Shown piece by piece: positions 55,352 to 64,000 of a stretch of DNA of 64,000 nucleotides. The notes under the pieces are model-generated. The model worked only from the letters and a program-made list of their open reading frames with translations. It had not been told where the DNA came from and searched no databases. The position numbers were made by a program, and so were the translations under genes. Source of the stretch: Kalmusia sp. IMI 367209 (lineage: Eukaryota; Ascomycota; Dothideomycetes; Pleosporales; Didymosphaeriaceae); the NCBI GenBank assembly GCA_027946365.1, contig JAPEUQ010000012.1, positions 496,001-560,000 of the forward strand, in the 5' to 3' direction. Within the stretch, counting starts at the first letter, position 1. Each line of letters begins with the position of its first letter.

Positions 55352-58300
55352 TCCCAGACGCACAGCACGTACCGTTGTGCTTAACGGTGTTCTGAAGCCC
55401 ACCTCAGGCGCGCAAACAAGCACCCTCCACATTGTGTCCAAGACATCAAAATTCAGAAAGGTATACCCCCTCCCCTCCAAGACACATAGGAACATTGCAA
55501 TCGATGTTTTTGTTCGAGCACTGGTGCTGCATGTACAACGCGCAGTACCGGACCCCTACTTCTCTCCACATGTGGGGTGTTCTGTTGCCTTGGAGACGAG
55601 CACATAGTGGTATCTTTTTGGGCCTTTTAGACAAGCTCTACTCTACGCCCTGAGAGACGTGGAGCTGGCTTGCTAACATGGTGATGGATACTGTGTTGGC
55701 TTGGACAGACAGACAGGTAGACGGACGAACACGCAAACATTCTGAGCCCAAAGTATTCTTTCAAAGAGGCGCTTTTCCCGCCCCGCATCGTGCGCATATG
55801 TGTGTGTTTTGAGAAGGACTACTCGTTCCCGGCCCCGCGTGTGAGGAATTAGAGCTCTGTTCTGCGGCGCGCGGACGAAGACAACGCCACGCCACGCCAC
55901 GCACGCATGGGAGAGACATGTTTACTTTTGTATTTTTTCCCTCCTGGCCAGTGTGAGCGAGGAAGAAGAGGACGTGTACTCGATTTTTGCGCATGCGAAG
56001 TCTACATAGTTGTTTTTCTTTGTGTGGGACAAGCGGGGCAGCCACATAGTCTTTTGGCAGCGTCTTGATCGACGGGACGGACGTGTGGCGGGAGGGGACG
56101 TCGTTCTCAATACACGCTGTTCCTTGCTGCTATGGTTTGGAGACGGGCGCGAGGAGATGCGGTCCTGCTATACCTCCTTGGTGAGAAGAGAGTACGTTGT
56201 GAAGAAGACGGATTTTGCTCCGCTTCGGAATATTCGTCTATCGTTTTAGAAGCCAGCGCATACGCATGTATATGTCCGCGTATAAGCGTTTTGGAATGTG
56301 TCCACGTCGGTGTGGTTGTGTGCGGGAGCAGCCTTCCTCTCCACATTGCATCGCTGATAATCGTTTTGAGACGCGAGCGTGGGACGACGGAGAGGGAGGC
56401 GGCGTGCTCGTGTTTGCGTGTATATGTCGTTTTACGGCGGAATGGAGTGGAGATAGTTACTTGGACTTCTCGTTCTATTGTCATGATAACGCTTTTGAGA
56501 CGAGTATGCGGAGAGACATGGTCATCCTTGATTGATCTTTGGAGAAGCTTGCTGTCCGATTATTTGACTGTACTAGGATTTTTTTTCATCAGTCCCAGCT
56601 CTGAGGCTTTGCGAGATATGCACTGGGTGGACGCATGCAAAGTTGTCGTTGGTGTTTCGATAGTGTAGAGGGTGCCGGAGTCTGTTGAGAAATCGGATCG
56701 TCTTCGCGCCAGATCCCACGATGGCTTATTTGGAGAGTGTGCAGAGACACACGGGTCGACACATACCGCTGGATGATTTCGCTTTTAGTTTCAAGCGGCT
56801 GACTCAGTGTAGCGTGGAGAACAAGAAGAAGCTGCCCTGACGCTCCGAAGGCTCTTATCTACAATCGGTAGAGTGCGCGTTTGATGATAATTAGAGGGAC
56901 GCTCGGAGACACGTCGTAAGGAGTTGGCCGGATCTGAGGTAGCGATAAAAGGCTATTTGCGTCATCCTAGGGATCGTTCATCTTCAATTTGAAAATAGTA
57001 TACGCGAACATGCGATTGTTCATGTTCTTTTTAATGTGGGATCGTGTGGAACTCAAATCAGTCTCTTCTCGTCGCATCTGTTGACCTCTGAGGGTTTTGA
57101 ACCAAGACGCGGAACGACATATGATGGCGTGAACTTTTTTTTAGAAGTCCGGATATTGGTGTTGGGTGAATAGGGAAGAGAGTGCGGTAGAGAAGAGAAT
57201 CTATTCATACTTATTCATCTCTCCATGGCAAAGAGGGGAGATGAAATGCACGTGATAATGTAAAGTAGCTTTTTGGAGGCGAGCACGGAGACCACGTATG
57301 GCGAGCCTTGTCTTCATTCGAAAGGCAGGAAAGCTAGCATATAGTGGGTATAAAACGCATCTTACTGGCAAAGCCTTTCATAGATTGGTTCACGCATGAT
57401 TAATTTCGATGACTTAGAGCAAGATCCGCGTGATAGATGCATGGGTCGCTTTGAGCAAGGATGCAAGGGGACAGGTCAATTCCAGCTTCACAATCTTGAT
57501 GAGTCGTGAAGCGAGGCAGTGGGAGTAGTATAAGCAGGAAGCCGGGACTACGAGCGGTATCATACCTTTTTGGAATCTTATGTGGAAAGTGGAGTGAAGA
57601 AACATGTAGGTGAATATTAGACATTCTTTTGATATTTATAACCAAAAAGGGAAACCCATGCTCTTGAAGATTGGATGTCTGAACGCAGATAGGTCGCTGG
57701 GGGTGTGGATGTTACCTCGTAGTAGATGCACGACGCGTTCTAGTACAACATAATGACTGTTGACCTAACAGTTTGCCCCAAAGCACATGGCAGAGAGGAT
57801 AATAGGTTTCTGGAGAACATGTGTCTTCGGGTAGGATGAAATACCCCGAGTGCATTCTGGCTGTGGAGGACCCTTGACAGGCTACAACGATCCCATCATA
57901 TGCGCGGATTCATAAAAACTTTCTCTGAAAAAGTAAAGCGAGGTTATCAATGGAGTCCGAAGGATTTTTTAACGTGAAAATTCTAGTGCTACATGAGTAT
58001 TAGGCGCAAGAGGATTTGGGGTCCGCAACTCCGGTCCTATCTCAATTCCAACAGCTTGATAGACGCAAGGGAATTGTATAACCTCTTCTATAAAACTGTG
58101 AATAATTCAGCGTATTGTAGAGGTTGGAATTGTAAATGAGAGGACTTGAAACGTTGAACCCTTCGGTCGAACACGCCATTAGACATTCCGTTTCTCTAAG
58201 AATATTATGTCTTGAGAATCCCACTAGAGGATTAAGCCTAACTGGTCAGGCAGTTGGTGACTAGACAGTCAGCTATAAGGCGTATTATAATTGAGTCGCA

Positions 58301-59356
58301 TATAGCTGATATGCATAGCAATTCGCAATTTGTCGCTCTTTCCGTCTTTTTGATAGGGAGAAGGATGTAGAAAGTTCGTAAGCGAGAGTTGGTTGATCAA
58401 GGACCATGCAATTCTGTGTCGAAAAAATATCACGTAATTTGATACAAAGATGTAGGTGGTGTCATGTTGTTATTTGATTGTTTGGTGATGTCCTATTGTG
58501 CACCGCGCAAACGCCATGAAGGGCAACCTGTTGAATTAGGCGAACAGAGACTTCTGAAGCAGATAATATGTAAGTGCGAAGGCTTTCTTCATGGTCAATT
58601 CAGGATGCAGCGTGCCGTCTTGGGGAATTAACTGTCTCAAGAGCCTACTTTGACCTAGTTTGGTACTTTTCCAGCGTCCTAGGTTAGAAGAAAATGTCTT
58701 ATGCAACTAAGATCCAACCTCTGTTGGTAATCTTGGTGAAGAATCCTGAAGCATCCATAGCTTACAAGACTTAGCCGTTTCGTTTATTTGAAGGATTTGT
58801 AATTGTGTGGCGAGGTAATAATTACCGAGTCAACAAATGTATACGTTTTCTTCGGGTTAATGAGACTGAACGAAAAACCTCGAGGCCTAGAAAGTAAGTC
58901 AGAACGTGATATCTCAATACAACGACAACAATGACAGTTTAGCAGTTGCAATGGAAAAGAGCGTGCAAAATTTGGATTTCCTGATCAGCTTTTCTACTCT
59001 ATCTAGACTTTGAGGTGGCGTTAGATTGTATATCAAAAAGGGAAGGTTCTGCCGATAATACGGTAGGGGAGCTCGTATAAACCCGATTTCGTTCCAATCT
59101 GAGATCCTCCGACCCTAGATCCACTAGATCCACTAGATCTCGATTTTCTTGTGGAAGCGATCAGCTGAGGCGGTGGATTGACCAAGTGGACTAGCTCTCG
59201 CACGACAACGAATCCGCAATCATAGCCTTTTCAGGGCCTCATTGCCTCATCGTGGGCCGAACCTCGTCATTATGAGTTTAGACGCCGGTAGGGTGGTTAT
59301 GGCCACCGAGTGCGTTTGCGATTTGGTTGGTGAAGTGTTTGTACGCAGTGGTAGGG

Positions 59357-59707
59357 TTAGGGATCTTCAAACATGCGCTTGAAGAAAGCGTTCTGGGCCT
59401 CGGTGAGCGCCTTCTGATTTTCATCCGTGTTGAGCACCAATAGTGTAGTAGTGGAGGAATCGTAGATCTTATCAAACAGCGAAATGACATCTTCCCAACT
59501 GAGGTCAATCGCGGTTTTACGCATCGCTGTGATGGTCGTCGGATCTCTAGTGGCCTTGTGCTGATCCAATGGTCCCGCCGTTGCTTCGCTCGAGGACGAT
59601 GATAAAGGCTTCAGCTCATTGAAGCTGGCAACCTGCTGGTATGATGCCTGGCGAGAGCCACTGGAAGTGTCCTCTTTCTCTGCGCTTGTGCTGGTGGACG
59701 TTGCCAT
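59357..59707 (-). CDS. Small hypothetical protein
   Basis: An open frame from ATG at 59707 encodes 116 residues; the frame is open 38 codons further but with no ATG. The first 55 residues are Ser/Thr-rich and disordered (MATSTSTSAEKEDTSSGSR). The C-terminal half looks structured, with AIDLSWEDVISLFDKIYDSS and ENQKALTEAQNAFFKRMFEDP, which may form helices. I know of no family. Composition is protein-like and the codon pattern looks normal, but there is no other support. It may be lineage-specific. Confidence 0.4.
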   Translation of the reverse strand: MATSTSTSAEKEDTSSGSRQASYQQVASFNELKPLSSSSSEATAGPLDQHKATRDPTTITAMRKTAIDLSWEDVISLFDKIYDSSTTTLLVLNTDENQKALTEAQNAFFKRMFEDP

Positions 59708-61196
59708 TGTGTATTTGAGTAGAGTCGGCTTGGACACGACGGTGCTGTAGGTTTGAGGGGGTTTGACCCTTGAGACGGAACGACTGCGCGGTGGGGAAGG
59801 CAGCTTGTTGTGGAAACTCAACGAGGAATTTAGATGTCTATGTTATATGGAGTTCGGAAGGATATTGAGTAGAAAACGACGAGAAACGCGTGTCGCGAAC
59901 AGGAAATGATGCGCTAGTGATTTGGCGCAGTATGGTACAGTGAGTGGATAGGTACGGTATAGTATTTGTATGTCGTAGTATCCGTTGAAAGATATCGGTT
60001 TATTACCGTATTTAGTACATAATGATGAGATCTAACTACATATAGTGCACAGTCTCATTCAAGAGGTGGAAATACCTTAACCACATCGGGAAATCACTCT
60101 CTCATTGATCAGAAAATATCGGACTAATACATTCCCCGATTTCGCTGAAACAGTACAAGCGGATTACAAATGGTGGGGTTAGAACGGAGATATCTAAAGC
60201 ACTTATAGCCGCGCTTTACTCGAAATACAGCAGATCTCTCTACCCCCTCGCTCCTCGCTGCCGCCAGTAGTTCTCGTGCCATCGATGCGACCATAGACGG
60301 GCTTGAGCGAGCCAAATCAAGATCAAGGAATATGAAGAATTGGCAGTGCATATTGAGCCGGATTATCACCGGGGCAAAGGCCCGAAGGAATTCATATATA
60401 TCCCAGAGACGATCATACTAAAATGCGACACCAAGAGATCTCACTTGGCCTTTCAGCAATACGACGTGAACGAAGAACGGGCGAGCCTTCAGAAGCAAAA
60501 TTTGAATGAGATGTGACGGCATCTCGGTGGACCATGACTGGTTAGGCGATCACGTTGGTCGTGCGAAGCCTAAGGTTGATTTTCAAACGTAGGGCGTAAA
60601 TTTTTGAACCTGACACGATGTAACGTGTCGTACATATGTAGAGCTCGAGGTTGCGTCAGAACAAAGCAGGCATCATTCTATCCAAGCCCCTACGCATTCT
60701 TTTGTGTAGAATACCCATGATCGGACCTTCGTGCTGAGTTTGCAGAGGAGATCGTCACTTTTTCCCACTGGAAGCGGTATAACATGCGGAAGAAATTTAA
60801 ACAATGCGAGCTGCTAAGATAGCTTGAGTAAATAGTCTTAATGAGGTAACTTTAGCCAGGGCCTATCACCGCATACAATAACTAGGTTATGTTGATGCCA
60901 TCTGCCTTATCTAAGCATATTAGGCACTGAATTTATCGATTTCCAGAAGAACACCGTTATCAAAACGGTTTCCAGAAAGTTCAGAGGAGAATAGAAAGAG
61001 GCACATGGCTCCCACACACTTGTGTGGCCTATAAATACAATGTAATTGAGAGATACACAGACGAGTAATTGGATCTACATTAATTTTGACGTGCGGTATT
61101 GAGTCAAGGAATCATACTGGCATTATGGTTCATTAGATCGAAATGACATATTCCCGTCGGACAAAGCCTACCAGAGCTACCAAAAGTGCCCTTTGG
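59708..61196. other. Intergenic region
   Basis: About 1.5 kb, AT-rich, with no supported gene on either strand. The part next to 59707 may hold that gene's promoter. Confidence 0.4.
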
Positions 61197-62485
61197 CTAC
61201 AGTGTTTCTTTTTTCTTTCTCAACACATTTGTTGTTCGCTTCTGCGTAGACGTCTTTTTCTTAGAGACAGACTCGCTAGATTTCGTCGGATTGAAGAAGC
61301 TTGTGCTTGCTTGTGTCACCCTGTGGAAAGCTTTTCTCGCTGCAATGTCAATCGATAATCTTCTTGAGTGTTGTGTATCTTGACGTGGAAGATCAAGGGA
61401 CTGGAACCTTGGTTGTACCCTGTCGGAGACTGGCGAAAGATTCAGGAACTGGAATTGAGGTTGGGAGGCGTCAGGTACAGGATAAGTTTGTTTGAGCTTC
61501 ATTTCCTCGGCGATGTTCTGGTTGGGAGTATGTGATTTTCTCGGCGGTTTGAGCACGAAGGGGTATGGTGTAAGTGGCCGCAAAGCTGTTGAACCTCGTG
61601 CTGGATTGGATGTTTTGCGAGCATCGATATTGTTGTAATGGGTTTGAAGATCACCTGAACTGGGCTTTCTTTCAGGAAAGCTTGGCGATAGCTTCTTCTT
61701 GTGGCGGAGTGAAGGTGTTTGAGCTAGCGGAGCTTTGTTTTCTGGTAAAGTTTCTGCTACATCTGCGCTGACGGCTTTTTCCTGCGTCGAATCTTGTTGT
61801 TCACTTCTTACCATGGGCATCGCCGCGTGTTCTTCCTTCTTGTAACGAGCCTCTCTTCTCTCGAGCTCTATTTCCAGTACCCTCATACCTCGCGGAATTA
61901 TTCTTCTCAGTCCATCGTCTTCCACGTCAAAATATACCGCCCATTCATTTGGCTTTTCTTCCACAGCACACCATCCTTCCCATTTGAATAACGTCACTCG
62001 GCGACTGTGACTTGTGCAATCAAATGGTCCGGTAATATTTCCATCTGCATCCTTGCGCACACCATATCGCAGCTGCTGAGTCTCTGCATCGACGTACATC
62101 CAGTTCATGATAGGCTGATTCATGGATATTTTTGTCACTAGTCCTTCGTATGCGCTATCCGGGTAAGGGAGGTAGTAACCGCAAGCCATGCAGAGAGTTT
62201 CTTCGACATCACAATCTTGTGTACCGGAGTCGATGAATATCTACAGGAGCCATCAACCACGTATCGTGTGCATCAATTCATTAATATACATACCCGTCCA
62301 TCTCGTAGAACGAGAGGTTCATCGTTGATTTCGCGCGCTCGTAAGGATGGCTTTATGCAATGCGCGATGAAGTTGCATCTTCGCGCGCGGTGTTCCTCTC
62401 TCTTGTCTTTCGACTGTGCTTGTCGAATGGCCTCCTGGGTCCCTAAGAGACCTGGTACAGTGGCCATTGTGATCAGAAGCGACAT
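61197..62485 (-). CDS. Conserved fungal hypothetical protein
   Basis: Exons 62294-62485 and 61197-62240 (53-bp intron, GTATGT..TGTAG) give 411 residues. The N-terminus has MATVPGLLGTQEAIRQAQSK, then CNFIAHCIKPSLRAREINDE and LVLRDGRIFIDSGTQD, then YYLPYPDSAYEGLVTKIS, VMNWMYVD-like NWMYVDAETQQLRYGVRKDA, GPFDCT, WEGWCAVEEKPNEWAVYFDVEDDGL and RVLEIELERRE. This N-terminal block of about 190 residues has the look of a widespread ascomycete family of unknown function; I recall the pattern but no assigned role. The C-terminal half is basic and disordered, with many Ser/Thr/Pro and a Lys-rich end. Start at 62485 precedes a second Met six codons on. The compact N-terminal domain is probably the functional part. 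Confidence 0.8.
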
Positions 62486-64000
62486 GGCGTGGAGAGGCGA
62501 TCCACTAGGTATCTAGAGTATGCGCTGCGTGCAAGGGTTGGAAGCTGATGGTGGCAAGTTGCGCAACTCTCGTTCTAGGGAGTTCGGGTGATCTCGGGAA
62601 GACCGATATCAGAACCAATCTTTCGGGATATGTGAGTCTATTACGGTGTAATTGCGGTGGGCAGAACCCAAAGCACGTCGGTGGAGTAGTCCTTCGTGAC
62701 GTGTTCCCCTTATCTGGATGCAATCTCGTCAAGACGCAGGGCTATTCCAAGCGCGATCATGCAATGCCGACCTTAGGACCTGAGGTATTTCTGTACATGA
62801 GACGTCGATGCGATGTCCTGCCTTGCGAAGTTTAGGCCCGCTGTAAGAATGAGGTGATTGCCAAGGTAGTATTGCAGATGGGGCTTGCGAACGAAGGCCA
62901 GAGTGCCGTGACATTCACTAGCACTTGGAGGCCTGAAGAAAACATGTAGTTACCTGCAGTCTGCATAAGTTTGAGTGCCGCATACTTCCCTATTACGTAC
63001 GACTAAGGTCCCCGGCGGCAATTGGTTTGAATCAGGCGCTGGTCTGTTGGTGCAACACGACGAGCCGAGCATCATCATCCCTGTAATAACTGCTGTTATG
63101 TATGAAGAAATGCGTATATTCCGAGGACCTGGCATATTTGCAGAACCAAGTTTGTAATTGTCATTTAGTAGTAGTTATTCACCAAGCACGCGCATTTCAT
63201 CAGGGATGCCATTTTATGCGTACGTGTTCAACAATGAGAATGGTCATATCACTTTGCGCCCTAAAGAGTGATACTAGCAGCTTTGAACCTCTCCTAAGGA
63301 ACTAGATGCGAGAATTTCGTAGGTTGTTTGCATCCATGCACTGCGGTAACGACACCGCAATCGAAAGGCCCTAGTCAAGTGCCTGATTGGAACATTAAAA
63401 GGGTCACAAAAGTTCCATCATGATCAATCTTCTAAGGTCATCTTATGGTCTGGACAAAGGCCATCAAAAACGAGAAGTAGCGCGCTTTTCGTGCCAAACC
63501 ACCCTTAGGAAGTGACGAATAGTCGATCTCTGCGAATGTGTTCTACGAATACGCCATTCAACAAAGCCCAACAAACTGCGCTGTGGGTACATATTTTACT
63601 CCTCGCGCTTGATTAAATTGCAGCGGGAAGCTATGCAAGAGATATTGCGGGAGCGGAAATGCCCGTAGATAGCTGTGGTAGCGGGTCCTTTCTGATGAAT
63701 AGTATTGGCTACGCGACTTGAAACCAACGCGGGGTCAAGGTAGCAGATGTGCATCTCGTCGTTAGACGCCGCAGACGATGTCAAGTGCCGGGCAATGATC
63801 TGATTATTCTGGGGCTAATGTGTTGTACACGATCTCCAACAAGGGTATTGCTGGCTCGGTCCGCTGGCGTAGCGCTTACATTGCGTTTTTGATCTGAGAC
63901 ATTAACGTATCATTCGACCACGACGATTGTCGAGATCTCTCGTCGGAAACAGTGTGGAGGCTGCGCAATCCTTCGTTCGCTCCTTTGTTCCGGACCACGA
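62486..64000. other. Terminal intergenic region
   Basis: About 1.5 kb without a supported gene to the end of the window. The first few hundred bases are the promoter of the minus-strand gene. Short open frames here show no domain. Confidence 0.4.

Larger units (their letters stand above)
54694..59356. other. Gene-poor intergenic region
   Basis: About 4.7 kb with no recognisable gene. Open frames, including a 178-codon one at 56132-56668, show no domain, no consistent splice pattern and odd composition (Cys- and Arg-rich). Simple repeats lie at 54821-54848 and 55305-55347, and ATC/CTC runs near 55075-55110. A short repeated 'CTAGATCCA' stands near 59115-59140. Confidence 0.45.

Noticed and set aside
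56132..56668. 178-codon plus-strand frame in the gene-poor block
   Set aside because: Odd Cys/Arg/Val-rich composition, overlapping frames on both strands, and no domain or splice support.
1..64000. CRISPR array, operons, Shine-Dalgarno sites, bacterial mobile elements, secondary-metabolite cluster
   Set aside because: The window is fungal nuclear DNA with spliced genes; I saw no direct-repeat/spacer array, no transposase or reverse transcriptase, and no polyketide, peptide or terpene synthase near the MFS gene.

Overview
This window is nuclear DNA from a filamentous ascomycete, most likely a dothideomycete. The genes have short introns (about 46-60 bp, GT..AG, often with a CTGAC or CTAAC-like branch point), intergenic gaps are compact, and most proteins are fungal housekeeping orthologues. 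I recognise no bacterial, viral or transposon sequence. Exon structures were rebuilt by hand from splice sites, reading phase and family conservation; in each multi-exon model listed with full exon coordinates the phases close exactly.

Layout. 0-16 kb: the 3' end of ARP4, proteasome beta-2 (PUP1), nucleoporin NUP159, histone chaperone ASF1, chitin-synthase activator CHS4/SKT5, meiotic HOP2 (eight exons) and vacuolar ATG22. 16-26 kb: Mediator MED14, an orphan AAA ATPase, a long intergenic stretch and a secreted GH12 glucanase. 26-37.4 kb: a drug/H+ antiporter-type MFS carrier, a GCNA-like SprT protease, mitochondrial aconitase, ribosome-biogenesis factor BUD20 and Ran-binding MOG1. 38-52 kb: a poorly resolved LPxETRN-type protein, an unknown membrane protein, HOPS subunit VPS41, deubiquitinase OTU1, the double-bromodomain/BAH subunit RSC1/2, and a cytochrome b5-acyl-CoA dehydrogenase fusion. 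52-64 kb: a ubiquitin-like/AN1 zinc-finger gene inside a cluster of simple repeats, then about 9 kb with only two hypothetical proteins.

The genes do not form a metabolic cluster or operon-like system. Several share themes: chromatin (ARP4, ASF1, RSC1/2, MED14), vacuole and autophagy (ATG22, VPS41), ubiquitin and proteasome (PUP1, OTU1, Ubl-AN1), and DNA repair or recombination (HOP2, SprT/GCNA). Five gene pairs are divergent and share upstream regions: PUP1/NUP159, ATG22/MED14, aconitase/BUD20, OTU1/RSC and the AAA/GH12 pair.

The most notable observations are four. (1) The last intron of CHS4 is in frame and stop-free, and its removal creates a C-terminal CaaX box (CVVM), so retention would give a non-prenylatable isoform. 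(2) A bipartite CCAAT-N12-GAT element, matching the known CBC:HapX iron-response consensus, lies about 100 bp upstream of the aconitase start. (3) The Ubl-AN1 protein has an internal LRGG junction, and its long intron holds a 12-bp minisatellite. (4) A fungal GCNA-type protein carries a SUMO-interacting-like motif. I did not find a clearly new multi-gene system.
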